Source: Bordetella sp. LUAb4 (GTDB lineage: Bacteria > Pseudomonadota > Gammaproteobacteria > Burkholderiales > Burkholderiaceae_B). From it: 64,000 nucleotides of DNA. This document shows positions 36,995 through 45,899 of this stretch, piece after piece. Where the stretch lies: positions 372,001 through 436,000 of the forward strand of contig NZ_JAHPZX010000001.1 in the NCBI RefSeq assembly GCF_021325795.1. Reading direction: 5' to 3'. The notes under the pieces are model-generated. The model searched no databases. It was not told the origin of the DNA and worked only from the letters and a program-made list of their open reading frames with translations. The position numbers and the translations under genes were made by a program. Position 1 is the first letter of the stretch, and each line of letters starts with the position of its first letter.

Positions 36995-38259
36995 GAGGTT
37001 TCCTTGTTTCCGCGCTCTTCACTGAGCAAAACGAAGAGCAGCGCCAGGATGGGCACGTTCTTGAGAATCGGGCCGAAGGGATGCCACAGAAATTCCGGCA
37101 GGGCGATGGCGATCAGGATGGAATAGCCGGCGATCAGCGCCGCCTGTGCCGCCCACAGGCGCCGGCCGGGACGTAGCAGCGTCGCCATGCCCAGGACCAG
37201 GTCCAGGGCCGATGCCAGGTACAGCATCGCGAGCGCCGGCGCGCCATGCAGATGCACCCGGGCGAGCAGATCCAGGCTGGCGGCTTGGGGATGGATGAAG
37301 GCACTGCAGATCGCCGTGCCGATCCAGGTCACGGCAAGCGCGCCACGCAGCAAAGGCCCCCGCCATGTACTCAAGGCCTCGTGGCGTAGCGCGGGGGCGT
37401 CTTGCGGCCGGATGAAGTCGTCGACGCCCGCGGGCAAGTGGCCCAGCACCTTGGCGGTCGTGGCTACCTCGGCCGTGTTGCCCTGGTTCAACATGCGCCA
37501 GGTGTCGCGCGTCAGCACCGAGCCGGGCACCCGGTCCAGCAACGTCGCACCCAGGGCGATCAAGGGCGCCGGGATGGCGACGCGCCAGGCAGCGGGAAAG
37601 CCCAGGGACTGGCGATAGGCGGCGAGCATGTCGCGATACGCCACTTGCGTGCCGCCCACCAGGTCCAGCGGCTGGCCGTCCGCCTCCGGCACCCGCTCCG
37701 ATCTCAGCAAGTCGACGACGATGTCGGCCAGATCGTCGACATGGATAGGCCGCAGCAACTGATGCCCGCCCGCCGGCAGCGGATGTATCGGCGCCGACGC
37801 CAGCGCACGGAAGAAACGCGCCGAAGCGCCGGCCGTGCCATAGACCAGCGCCGGGCGCAGGATGTGGTGGCGCACGGGCAAGGTCTGAAGATGGTCATCG
37901 GCCGCGCGCTTGCTTTGGAAGTAAGACGTGGTGCCGGTCTCGGCGCCCAGGGCCGATATCTGCACGATGTGCTTCACCCCCGCCTGGCAGCTGGCCTCGA
38001 ACAGCGCGATCGGCGCGCGGCGGTGCAGCAGGTCGAAGGTCTGATCCCGCCTTTCGACCAGGATGCCGACGGCATTGATGACGACATCGATGTCCCGCAG
38101 CCTGGGAACCCAGACCGCGGGGTCAGTGTCGGTGGCGTAGTCGATGGCGACATCCTTGCCGTTCCTCACGCCTTTGAACACACGATACCCGTCGCGCGTC
38201 AGAGCGTCGCACAGCGCGGCGCCGATGAAACCACGTGCACCGCACACCAGGATGTTCAT
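36991..38259 (-). CDS. NAD(P)-binding epimerase/SDR protein fused to a DoxX-like membrane domain
   Basis: A 422-residue two-part protein. The ATG at 38259 has GGAGGGGAG directly before it. Residues 1 to about 290 form an extended-SDR domain: MNILVCGARGFIGAALCDAL (Gly-rich NAD site), VVINAVGILVE and HILRPALVYGTAGASARFF. The remaining 130 residues contain four hydrophobic stretches (ALAMLYLASALDLVLGMATL, ALIAGYSILIAIALPEFLWH) of the DoxX-like type. The arrangement is known in related proteins and suggests a membrane-anchored oxidoreductase. It overlaps the DUF2269 gene by four bases. Confidence 0.88.
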   Translation of the reverse strand: MNILVCGARGFIGAALCDALTRDGYRVFKGVRNGKDVAIDYATDTDPAVWVPRLRDIDVVINAVGILVERRDQTFDLLHRRAPIALFEASCQAGVKHIVQISALGAETGTTSYFQSKRAADDHLQTLPVRHHILRPALVYGTAGASARFFRALASAPIHPLPAGGHQLLRPIHVDDLADIVVDLLRSERVPEADGQPLDLVGGTQVAYRDMLAAYRQSLGFPAAWRVAIPAPLIALGATLLDRVPGSVLTRDTWRMLNQGNTAEVATTAKVLGHLPAGVDDFIRPQDAPALRHEALSTWRGPLLRGALAVTWIGTAICSAFIHPQAASLDLLARVHLHGAPALAMLYLASALDLVLGMATLLRPGRRLWAAQAALIAGYSILIAIALPEFLWHPFGPILKNVPILALLFVLLSEERGNKETS

Positions 38260-38289
38260 CTCCCCTCCATTCATCGCGCCCTCTCTTTA

Positions 38290-38315
38290 CAGTTATTTCT
38301 GTATAGACAGAAATA
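38290..38315. promoter_or_regulatory. operator copy 2: MarR/GbsR-type dyad before the SDR-DoxX operon
   Basis: CAGTTATTTCTGT-ATAG-ACAGAAATATC. The halves ATTTCTGT (38295-38302) and ACAGAAAT (38307-38314) are exact reverse complements with a four-base spacer. It matches the dyad at 38912-38941 nearly base for base and lies 31 bases upstream of the SDR-DoxX start. Confidence 0.85.
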
Positions 38316-38360
38316 TCAACTCAAAAAAAGCGGACGAAATGCCGCCCGCCATCGCTTGGC

Positions 38361-38891
38361 TTACTTCCCCGTGCGCCGCACCGCGCGGCTGAGCTTGGCG
38401 CCCATACCCAGCGTCTTCATCAGCGTTTCGGGTTTCATGCGCAGCATCTCATCGGCCCAGGTGGTGAGGGTTTCCAGGAACACCAGGGTGTCGCGAATGC
38501 GTTGTTCCGTGGCAGCGTCTTCCGACGCCATCTCGGGGCCGGTCAGGCTGTCGCGCAACATGGTCAGGGTCGGATCGATTTCCCGCTGGCGCCGTCCTTC
38601 GACGATCAGTTTGAACAGCTCCCACACATCCGTCGACGTCTCGAAATGATCGCGGCGGTCGCCCATGACGTGGACCACCTTGGCCAGGCGCCAGGACTGC
38701 AGCTCCTTGAGGCTGGTGCTGACATTGGAACGGGCGACGTTCAAGGTATCGGCAATCTCGTCGGCCGGCACCGGGCGTCCCAGCAGATAAAGCAAGGCAT
38801 GGATCTGCGCGACGGTGCGATTGACGCCCCAGCGGGAACCCATTTCCCCCCAGTGGAGGATGAATCGTTCGGAGACAGGCGAGAGTTTCAT
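38361..38891 (-). CDS. MarR/GbsR-type transcriptional regulator
   Basis: A 176-residue winged-helix protein; the ATG at 38891 is chosen because the alternative TTG at 38927 lies inside the operator. The DNA-binding domain reads FILHWGEMGSRWGVNRTVAQ, then IHALLYLLGRPVPADEIADT and LNVARSNVSTSLKELQSWRL, as in the GbsR group. A helical C-terminal segment probably forms the dimer. The matching dyads in front of its own gene and of the SDR-DoxX/DUF2269 operon make it the likely repressor of both. Confidence 0.9.
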   Translation of the reverse strand: MKLSPVSERFILHWGEMGSRWGVNRTVAQIHALLYLLGRPVPADEIADTLNVARSNVSTSLKELQSWRLAKVVHVMGDRRDHFETSTDVWELFKLIVEGRRQREIDPTLTMLRDSLTGPEMASEDAATEQRIRDTLVFLETLTTWADEMLRMKPETLMKTLGMGAKLSRAVRRTGK

Positions 38892-38911
38892 GGGAGCCAC
38901 TTTATGGGCTT

Positions 38912-38941
38912 CAGTTATTTCTGTCAAGACAGAAATAACTG
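38912..38941. promoter_or_regulatory. operator copy 1: perfect 30-bp dyad before the MarR/GbsR gene
   Basis: CAGTTATTTCTGTC at 38912-38925 is the exact reverse complement of GACAGAAATAACTG at 38928-38941, with an AA spacer. It lies immediately upstream of the regulator's start codon, consistent with autorepression. Confidence 0.88.
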
Positions 38942-38965
38942 AAAACTCCTGATGGCCGCCCGCGC

Positions 38966-39730
38966 TCAGGTCTTGTTGAACCGTGCCAGAAAGGATTGCG
39001 TCGCGGCCTGCGTCGGCGCGTCGATCACCTGTTCCGCGGGACCCGCCTCGACGACGACGCCGTCGCGCATGAAGATCACCTGGTCGGCCACCTCGCGCGC
39101 GAACGCAATCTCATGAGTCACCAGGATCATGGTCATGCCGTCCTCGGCCAACGCCTTGATGACGGCCAACACCTCGCCCACCAGTTCCGGATCCAGCGCC
39201 GAAGTGGCCTCGTCGAACAGCATGACGTCTGGCCGCAGCGCCAGCGCGCGCGCGATGGCCACGCGCTGCTTCTGGCCGCCGGACAACATGTCGGGATAGG
39301 CATCGGCCTTCTCCGCCAGCCCCACGCGCGTGAGCAATTCCATCGCCAGCTTGCGCGCCTGCGCCTTGGGAATCTTCTTCACCGTGACCGGCCCCTCCAT
39401 GACGTTCTGCAGCGTCGTCATGTGCGGGAACAGGTTGAAGTGCTGGAACACCATGCCGGTGGTGGCGCGATAGCTGGCCAGATCCTTCTCGTGCATGCGC
39501 CGGCCATGGCCGCTGTCGAAGTCCATGCTGCGCTCGCCCACCCGTATCTTGCCGCCATCGGGCATCGTCAGCAGATTGATACAGCGCAGCAGCGTCGACT
39601 TGCCCGACCCGGACGGACCTATCATCGCCACCACGGAACCCCGCTCCACCTGCAGCGAAATATCCTTCAGCACCACATGCTCGCCAAAGCACTTGCTGAG
39701 ACTCTTGATTTCAATCATCAGGTCGATCAT
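38966..39730 (-). CDS. polar amino-acid ABC transporter ATPase
   Basis: A 254-residue ATPase of the GlnQ/HisP type. Walker [22 protein letters not shown]-loop [15 protein letters not shown], signature [18 protein letters not shown] and Walker [18 protein letters not shown] are intact. It starts at 39730 and overlaps the permease stop by four bases. With the permease and binding protein it forms a complete three-gene importer encoded in the order binding protein, permease, ATPase. Confidence 0.95.
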   Translation of the reverse strand: MIDLMIEIKSLSKCFGEHVVLKDISLQVERGSVVAMIGPSGSGKSTLLRCINLLTMPDGGKIRVGERSMDFDSGHGRRMHEKDLASYRATTGMVFQHFNLFPHMTTLQNVMEGPVTVKKIPKAQARKLAMELLTRVGLAEKADAYPDMLSGGQKQRVAIARALALRPDVMLFDEATSALDPELVGEVLAVIKALAEDGMTMILVTHEIAFAREVADQVIFMRDGVVVEAGPAEQVIDAPTQAATQSFLARFNKT

Positions 39731-40401
39731 GACGCATTCCTGTCCTGTTTGGCCAGGCGATTCTCGATGCGCTTGGACCATAGCGTGGCCGGGAACAGCA
39801 CGATGAAATAGCAGATGGCGGTGATCGTATAGAGCTCCAGCGGACGATACGAATCATGCGCGGCCGACTGCGCCTGATACAGCAGGTCCGGCACGGCGAT
39901 GACCGACAGCAGCGACGTGTTCTTCAGCTGCATGATCGACTGGCTCATCAAAGGTGGCACCATGCGCCGGAAGGCCTGCGGCAGGATGATGCGCCGCATG
40001 ACCTGCTTGGTGCGCATGCCCATGGCCAGGCCGGCTTCGGTCTGCCCCCAGTCGACGCCCTGGATGCCCGCGCGCACGATTTCGGAATAGAACGCCCCGC
40101 CGTACAGCGTCAGCGACAGCGCCGCCGCGGTCGTGGGCGTCATCTCGATATTGGCCAGGACCGGCAGCGCATAGTAGAACCAGATCAGCTGGACCAGCAC
40201 CGGCGTGCAGCGGAAGATTTCCACATAAGCCCGCAGGATGGCCTGGATATACCACGGTGCGCGCACCCGCCCGATGCCGACGGCCAGGCCCACCGCCAGG
40301 CCTGCTACCACCACGATGACCGTGTACACCACGGTATAGGCCAGGCCGCTCAACAACAGCTTGTGGTAGACCCAGATCGAGCCAAAGTCCCACTGATACA
40401 C
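39727..40401 (-). CDS. polar amino-acid ABC transporter permease
   Basis: A 224-residue HisM/GlnP-family permease. The GTG at 40401 is preferred as the start because AAGGAG lies six bases before it; the TTG at 40425 lacks such a site. Membrane helices flank the conserved EAA loop, here [20 protein letters not shown] followed by [20 protein letters not shown]. The single permease gene suggests a homodimer. Confidence 0.93.
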   Translation of the reverse strand: MYQWDFGSIWVYHKLLLSGLAYTVVYTVIVVVAGLAVGLAVGIGRVRAPWYIQAILRAYVEIFRCTPVLVQLIWFYYALPVLANIEMTPTTAAALSLTLYGGAFYSEIVRAGIQGVDWGQTEAGLAMGMRTKQVMRRIILPQAFRRMVPPLMSQSIMQLKNTSLLSVIAVPDLLYQAQSAAHDSYRPLELYTITAICYFIVLFPATLWSKRIENRLAKQDRNAS

Positions 40402-40430
40402 AACCGCTCCTTGAAATTCCTGCAATGCGC

Positions 40431-40462
40431 GCCCGTCTCCCGGGATGCCGGAAGAGACGGGC
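40431..40462 (-). terminator. stem-loop between binding-protein and permease genes
   Basis: GCCCGTCTC (40431-40439) and GAGACGGGC (40454-40462) form a nine-pair stem with a 14-base loop, 12 bases after the binding-protein stop. No T-run follows. Hairpins at this place commonly protect the binding-protein message and reduce readthrough to the permease. Confidence 0.6.
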
Positions 40463-40473
40463 GTTCCTACGTT

Positions 40474-41307
40474 TTAGAACGTGGCTTCCTTGGGGAACAA
40501 TTTGGGATCGACGCCTGCCAGCTTCTGCATGTTGTCGATGATGGTCTGCTTGATCATGCCCTTGGAGCGCTCGGCATTGAGCCACTGGTTGACGTACTCG
40601 GTGAAGGCCTGGTCGGGCTCTTTCTGCACGCCGATGGAGGTGGGCGCGGTCGCGGCCGGGGTCGGGATCACCAGGTGGCCCAACTGCGGCGACTTCGACA
40701 GCACGGTAACGGCCAGCAGGATCACCAGCACCTGCGCGTCGACGCGCCCGGTCTGCAGCGCCAGCGTCGCATCCCCCGAGGTCTCGAAGCGGTTCAGCTT
40801 CGCCTGGGTCAGGGATTGCGTGGCGAAGGTGTCCTGGTTCGAACCCTGGTCCACCGACAGGCGCACTTCCGGCTTGTTGACGTCATCCCAGGTCTTGGGA
40901 TCGAAATTCTTCTTCGCGACCAGCGTGAACGTATTCTGGAACAGCGGATCGGTAAAACCGACGGTCTTCTTGCGTTGCTCGGTGGGCGCCAGGCCGAACA
41001 TGCAGTCGATCTTGTTCGATTGCAGATCCAGCACCGCATTGCCCCACGTGGTATCGATGGCCTGCAGCTTGACGCCCATGGACTCGGCCAACTGGTTGGC
41101 GAAGTCGACGCAGAAACCTTGCCACTGGCCGGTCGCCACCGACTTGACGTAATACGGCGCCGCGCCGGCGATGAAGCCGGTGCGCAAGACCTTGGTGCGC
41201 TTGATGCGTGCCATGGTTGATTCATTCTGGGCAAACGCCGGCATGGAAATCATCGAACCTAGGCCGAACGCGCAAGTGGCCGATACAAAACTTCTGCGTG
41301 TGATCAC
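40474..41307 (-). CDS. polar amino-acid ABC transporter substrate-binding protein
   Basis: A 277-residue family 3 solute-binding protein. The GTG at 41307 has AGGAGA five bases upstream and gives a signal peptide VITRRSFVSATCAFGLGSMI ending at PAFAQ; the twin Arg hints at Tat export. Typical blocks are GQWQGFCVDFANQLAESMGV, IDCMFGLAPTEQRKKTVGFT and VDQGSNQDTFATQSL. It heads the three-gene ABC operon. The exact amino acid is not predictable. Confidence 0.93.
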   Translation of the reverse strand: MITRRSFVSATCAFGLGSMISMPAFAQNESTMARIKRTKVLRTGFIAGAAPYYVKSVATGQWQGFCVDFANQLAESMGVKLQAIDTTWGNAVLDLQSNKIDCMFGLAPTEQRKKTVGFTDPLFQNTFTLVAKKNFDPKTWDDVNKPEVRLSVDQGSNQDTFATQSLTQAKLNRFETSGDATLALQTGRVDAQVLVILLAVTVLSKSPQLGHLVIPTPAATAPTSIGVQKEPDQAFTEYVNQWLNAERSKGMIKQTIIDNMQKLAGVDPKLFPKEATF

Positions 41308-41558
41308 GGCAGTCTCCTGAGTACTGAACATTCGCCTGAAAGCGCTACGGACAGCCCGCGCCCGCAGGGGCTGGGGCTTGTCCACCGGGAGGAATTCTAA
41401 TCGCGCATTTCCTCATCCTAGGGGAGGATATTCACGAATCCGCCAGATTTTTGTGCGTAGGCGACGCAGGAATGGGACGAAAGTGGGGGACGCCTATTTC
41501 ACGCCGCGCATCAATGCGGGCAAACCCTGAAGCCGCCATCCTGTCTGCGCCGGGTGAT

Positions 41559-42326
41559 TCAGGCGGATTGCAACCGGATCGCCTCGATGAACCACCGCAG
41601 CATGCCCACCACGTCGAACACCGGCAGCCCGGTCGCGCGGCGGACCGCGGCGGCGAAAGGCGGCATATTGGTGCATTCGAAAACGATGGCGCCGACGTCG
41701 GGGTACTGCGCCACCAGGCTTTGTGCCGCTACCACCATTTCCAGCTCCAGGACGGAGAAATCGGCCTCCGAAGGCAGTGCGCGATCGGTGAACACGCGCC
41801 GAAAGAGGCTTTCCTCGGGCATGCCGACCATGGGCGTCGTGGTGTCCACGCCGACCGCGGTCAGATGCAGGTCCGTCAGGGCCGCCTGATTGATGGTGAG
41901 TATGCCCACCCGTTTCCCGGCCGGCAGCATGCGTTGCACCATCGGCACCTGCAACAGCGCGCTGGTGGCAACCGGCACGGACAGCCGTGCGCTGAGCTCC
42001 TGTTGATACAGGGTTAGAAAGCCGCAGCTGGTGGTAATCCCGCGCACACCCATATCGATCAATTCCTGGGCCGCGTCGACGAAGGGGTCGAGCAGACCGC
42101 GGCCCTCGTCCTCGATGACGCGGGCCGGCGTGGCCCCGCGCACGATCTTGAACTGCAACGGTACGGACCAGGTCGCGGCATTGCCGATTTCACCCGGATA
42201 GCGCGTGAAGCGGGTGTCGAGCATGAGGACGCCCAACGTAAGGCCATGGACAACCGGGCGGGAGAGTAAGGAGTCGTGGTTCATGATCGGAGTTAGGTCG
42301 AAGGTGCCGGGGAGATTGGGCAACAT
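41559..42326 (-). CDS. aspartate/glutamate/hydantoin racemase-family protein
   Basis: A protein of about 255 residues from the ATG at 42326; an ATG at 42284 (MNHDSLLSRPVVHG) is also reasonable. The two catalytic Cys of the superfamily appear in GVRGITTSCGFLTLYQQEL and DVGAIVFECTNMPPFAAAVR. The pattern GVLMLDTRFTRYPGEIGNAA is typical of a Burkholderiales subgroup often next to Bug receptors. It could racemise or isomerise a small carboxylate or hydantoin. It lies downstream of a Bug gene, separated by a strong hairpin. Confidence 0.8.
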   Translation of the reverse strand: MLPNLPGTFDLTPIMNHDSLLSRPVVHGLTLGVLMLDTRFTRYPGEIGNAATWSVPLQFKIVRGATPARVIEDEGRGLLDPFVDAAQELIDMGVRGITTSCGFLTLYQQELSARLSVPVATSALLQVPMVQRMLPAGKRVGILTINQAALTDLHLTAVGVDTTTPMVGMPEESLFRRVFTDRALPSEADFSVLELEMVVAAQSLVAQYPDVGAIVFECTNMPPFAAAVRRATGLPVFDVVGMLRWFIEAIRLQSA

Positions 42327-42406
42327 TACCCTGGGATGGGCAAGCCACTCCAGTTTGTACCGCAAATGCGCCAACCCATCGGAATGGGGTTCATCAGCGA
42401 TACAAG

Positions 42407-42440
42407 GGCGCGTGGGCCGATCAGTATCGACCCACGCGCC
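42407..42440. terminator. strong stem-loop after the Bug receptor gene
   Basis: GGCGCGTGGGCCGAT (42407-42421) pairs with ATCGACCCACGCGCC (42426-42440) with one mismatch around CAGT. It lies 46 bases downstream of the receptor stop. There is no T-run, so it may be a Rho-assisted terminator or an mRNA stabiliser. Confidence 0.55.
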
Positions 42441-42485
42441 CCGCCCTACACATGACGTCCTACCGGCGATCTCGGTTCGCCGTGC

Positions 42486-43478
42486 TCAGTTGGCCGTAAT
42501 ATGAGCGGCCTGGATCACGGTCTTGTAGCGTTCCAGTTCGCTCTTCGTGTAGTTGCCCAGTTGCTCGGGTCCCATGAAGTCGGCCTCGGCGCCCTGCTCC
42601 GCGGCTTTCTTGCGGAACTCCTCGGTCTTCGTGATGCGCTCGATCTCGCCGGCGAGCTTGGTCACCACTTCCGCCGGCGTGTGAGCCGGGGCATAGACGG
42701 CAAACCAGGATGAAACGATCAGGTCGGGATACCCGGCCTCTGCCGCCGTAGGTACGTTCGGCAGGCTGGGCAGACGCGTCTTGCCCGTTACCGCCAGGGC
42801 GTTGAGCTTGCCCGCGGACACTTGGCCCAAGAGGGGCGGCGGCGTGGTGATGGTCATATCGACCGAACCGCCCAACAGGTCCGCCAGCGCCGGGCCGGTT
42901 CCCTTGTAGGGAATATGCGTGATCTGCGTACCCGCCATCTGATTCAACAGCTCGGTGGACACCTGTTGCAGCGAACCATTGCCGGACGATGCGTAATTGA
43001 GCTTGCCGGGATTGGCCTTGGCATAGTCGACCAGCTCTTTCATCGAGTGGATGGGCAGCGTCGAGCGCACCACCACCAACTGCGGCGCCGAAATGACGTT
43101 GGCGACGGGTGCGAAGTCCTTGATGGGATCGGCCGTCAGGGTGGGCGTCAGGGTGGGCGTGATGACCTGGAATCCCGAATATTGCAACAGCAACGTATAA
43201 CCGTCCGGCTTGGCCCGCGCCACCATCTGGGATGCAATGCCGCCCGAAGCGCCGGGACGGTTCTCCACCACCACGGTCTGATGCAATGCCTGGCCCAAAG
43301 GCTGGGCCAGCAGCCTTGCGGCGATATCGGTGGTCCCGCCCGGCGCGGCGGACACGATCAGGGTAATGGGGCGGTCGGGATAGCCAGCGGCCTGGGCCGC
43401 CGTGGCCACGCTGAGCACCGACGCCACGGCACAAGCGGAAGCCAGCAGGCGCAGGCCCGCGAGATGAAGGGATTTCAT
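42486..43478 (-). CDS. Bug/TctC-family periplasmic substrate receptor
   Basis: A 330-residue receptor; the ATG at 43478 has AGGAGA upstream. The signal peptide ends near ATAAQAAG, followed by YPDRPITLIVSAAPGGTTDI, VENRPGASGGIASQMVARAK and HIPYKGTGPALADLLGG. It follows the HMG-CoA lyase-like gene by 105 bases on the same strand, so the ligand may feed the CoA-transferase/lyase pair. Confidence 0.92.
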   Translation of the reverse strand: MKSLHLAGLRLLASACAVASVLSVATAAQAAGYPDRPITLIVSAAPGGTTDIAARLLAQPLGQALHQTVVVENRPGASGGIASQMVARAKPDGYTLLLQYSGFQVITPTLTPTLTADPIKDFAPVANVISAPQLVVVRSTLPIHSMKELVDYAKANPGKLNYASSGNGSLQQVSTELLNQMAGTQITHIPYKGTGPALADLLGGSVDMTITTPPPLLGQVSAGKLNALAVTGKTRLPSLPNVPTAAEAGYPDLIVSSWFAVYAPAHTPAEVVTKLAGEIERITKTEEFRKKAAEQGAEADFMGPEQLGNYTKSELERYKTVIQAAHITAN

Positions 43479-43582
43479 TATTTGTCTCCTTGGTTTTATA
43501 AAAATGGGCAACGAAATCAGGCCGCGCGATCAAGCAGCGCAATCAGGCAATGAAAGGGGGCGGCGAAAAGGGGGCAAGCGAA

Positions 43583-44578
43583 TCAGGAAGCGGCCGGGAA
43601 TTTCTCGGCCAACCAGGCCGGCGCCGGATGCGTATGCAAGCGGGTACCGGCGGCCAGCAGAGGATTGGGCAGGGCGCGCTGCACCAGCGCGGGCAGGCCG
43701 CGCACGATATCCATCAGCGGCGCCAACGCGACACCGGTGTCCACACCCATGCACTCGAACATATGCACGAGTTCCTCCGTGTTCACATTGCCGCTGGCAC
43801 CGGGCGCATAAGGACAGCCACCCAGCCCGCCGGCCGCCGCATCGAATCGCGTCACGCCGACCTGCCAGGCGGCCAAGGCATTGGCCAGGGCCATGCCACG
43901 GGTATTGTGCAAATGGATGGTCACCGGCAGGCCCGGCAGCACCGTCTCCATCCGTTGGCACAGCTCGGCGACCTGCGTGGGGTAAGCCATCCCGGTGGTA
44001 TCGCACAAGGTGAAGCCGGTGGCGCCGGCCTCGGCCAGGCGCAGCGCCAGATCCAGCACCTGCGTCGGTGCCACATCGCCATCGAAAGGACAGCCGAAAG
44101 CGGTCGACAACGACACATTGCAAGGCAAGGGCCCCTGCTCCGCCGCCGCGCGCAGAATGGACTTGAGTTCCGCCAGGGACTGCTCGCGCGTCATGCGCAA
44201 ATTGGCGCGATTGTGCGTCTCGCTGCTGGACATGACGAGATTCAATTCGTCGGTTCCCACTTCCAGCGCGCGCTCCAGGCCCCGTACATTGGGCACCAGC
44301 GCGGTATAGATCACGCCCGGCTTGCGGCGGATGCGCCGCATCACTTCCTGCGCGTCGGCCAGCGCCGGTATCGCCTTGGGCGACGTGAAGCTGGTCACTT
44401 CGATACGCGCGAAGCCGCATTCCGACAAGGCGTCGACCAGGGCCACCTTGGCGTCCGTGTCCACCATGGCCTTCTCGATCTGCAGCCCGTCACGCGGGCC
44501 GACCTCGTTGATCTGTATATAAGCCGATTTGTAGGCCGCTCTGGATATCGATTCAGATGCCGATTCTTTCTGTGTCAT
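43583..44578 (-). CDS. HMG-CoA lyase-like enzyme (DRE-TIM metallolyase)
   Basis: A 331-residue TIM-barrel lyase. INEVGPRDGLQIEKAMV carries the Arg-Asp catalytic pair, VTSFTSPKAIPAL and VSLSTAFGCPFDGDVAP the substrate region, VTIHLHNTRGMALANALAAW the metal-binding His pair, and GLGGCPYAPGASGNV the catalytic Cys loop. Related proteins cleave 3-hydroxy-3-methylglutaryl-CoA or similar 3-hydroxyacyl-CoA compounds. Its start overlaps the stop of a CaiB transferase by four bases, suggesting that the transferase supplies the CoA ester which is then cleaved. Confidence 0.9.
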   Translation of the reverse strand: MTQKESASESISRAAYKSAYIQINEVGPRDGLQIEKAMVDTDAKVALVDALSECGFARIEVTSFTSPKAIPALADAQEVMRRIRRKPGVIYTALVPNVRGLERALEVGTDELNLVMSSSETHNRANLRMTREQSLAELKSILRAAAEQGPLPCNVSLSTAFGCPFDGDVAPTQVLDLALRLAEAGATGFTLCDTTGMAYPTQVAELCQRMETVLPGLPVTIHLHNTRGMALANALAAWQVGVTRFDAAAGGLGGCPYAPGASGNVNTEELVHMFECMGVDTGVALAPLMDIVRGLPALVQRALPNPLLAAGTRLHTHPAPAWLAEKFPAAS

Positions 44579-45768
44579 GCAATCACCCCCGCCTCGCGCA
44601 TGGCCGCGCGCTGCGCCGCCGTGATTCCTAAAGATTCCAACACCGCGTCGGTGTCCTCGCCCAGCGTCGGCGCGCGCCGGCGTACCGCGCCCGGGTTATC
44701 CGACAACAGCGGGAAGACGCCCGGCATATCGACCTGCAGGCCGCTGGCGGCATCGACCCGGGTAATGGCCTGGCGCGCCCGGTAATGATCGTCCCGGGCA
44801 ATATCCGCCACCGAATAGATACGTCCCGCCGGCACGCCCGCGCCGCACACGACATCCAGCACCGCGGCGATGGTCCGTGTCGACGTCCAGGCGCCGATCG
44901 CGGCATCGATCTCATGCACCCGCGCCACGCGGCCATCGTTGCGTGCCAGCGCCGGATCCCGGCCCAGGTCGTCGCGGCCGATGCAGGACATCAGCCGCGT
45001 GAAGATGGCGTCGCCGTTGCCCGCGATGAGCACGTAGCCGTCGGTGCAGGGGTAGGCATTGGAAGGCGCGATGCCGGGCAAGGCGGCGCCGGCGGGTTCG
45101 CGCACCGCGCCGAACGTGCTGTATTCCGGCAGCAGGCTTTCGGTCAGGTTGAACAGGCTTTCATACAGGGCGGCATCGATCATCTGCCCCTGGCCGCCGC
45201 GCGCATCGCGGTGGTACAGCGCCAGCAACACGCCCAAGGCACCGTGCAGGCCGGAAATGGTATCGCCCAGCGACAAGCCGCCCCGTACCGGCGCGCGCCC
45301 CGGTTCACCGTTCAGGTAACGCAGGCCGGCCATCGCTTCGCCGATGGCGGCGAAACCGGGCTCGCGGCTCTTGGGCCCCGTCTGGCCATAACCGGAGATA
45401 CGCAGCATGATCAAGCCGGGGTTCAGCGCGTGCAGCGTCTCCCAGGACAAGCCCCATTTTTCCAGGGTGCCAGGGCGGAAGTTCTCGATCAGCACATCGG
45501 CCTGCGCGGCCAGCGCGCGGACGATCTCCTGCCCTTCGGCCTGGCGCAGATCAACGCAAACCGATTCCTTGTTGCGCGACTGCGCCTCCCACCACACGGA
45601 AGTGCCCTCGTGCAGCAGGCGCCATTTACGCAAGGGGTCGCCCTGTCCGGGCGGTTCGATCTTGATGACGCGGGCACCGAAGTCAGCCAAGGTCTTGGCG
45701 GCAAAGGGGCCGGCGATCAATTGGCCCAGCTCCAGGACGCGGATGCCGGAAAGAATCTGTGCCGCCAT
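44575..45768 (-). CDS. CaiB/BaiF-family CoA-transferase
   Basis: A 397-residue class III CoA-transferase; the ATG at 45768 is preceded by AGGAGA. Family blocks: IRVLELGQLIAGPFAAKTLA, DFGARVIKIEPPGQGDPLRK, SRNKESVCVDLRQAEGQE, VLIENFRPGTLEKWGLSW and LIMLRISGYGQTGP. The catalytic Asp lies in the family's usual region downstream of GGLSLGDTISGL. It moves CoA between carboxylic acids and is translationally coupled to the HMG-CoA lyase-like gene, so it probably activates a hydroxy-dicarboxylate for cleavage. Confidence 0.92.
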   Translation of the reverse strand: MAAQILSGIRVLELGQLIAGPFAAKTLADFGARVIKIEPPGQGDPLRKWRLLHEGTSVWWEAQSRNKESVCVDLRQAEGQEIVRALAAQADVLIENFRPGTLEKWGLSWETLHALNPGLIMLRISGYGQTGPKSREPGFAAIGEAMAGLRYLNGEPGRAPVRGGLSLGDTISGLHGALGVLLALYHRDARGGQGQMIDAALYESLFNLTESLLPEYSTFGAVREPAGAALPGIAPSNAYPCTDGYVLIAGNGDAIFTRLMSCIGRDDLGRDPALARNDGRVARVHEIDAAIGAWTSTRTIAAVLDVVCGAGVPAGRIYSVADIARDDHYRARQAITRVDAASGLQVDMPGVFPLLSDNPGAVRRRAPTLGEDTDAVLESLGITAAQRAAMREAGVIA

Positions 45769-45899
45769 GAAGTCTCCTGCGCGGCTTGCCCGCGATTTTC
45801 GAATAATGGCGGGAGTGTGCGCCGGGACGGCCTGGCACGGAATGGACGATATGGGAAGAGGGCTTTCGCGAAACGCGAAAGCTCGCGATGCCGGCGACG

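Noticed and set aside
39856-41220. 454-codon open frame on the plus strand across the ABC transporter genes
   Set aside because: Antisense to the permease and binding-protein genes; no domain.
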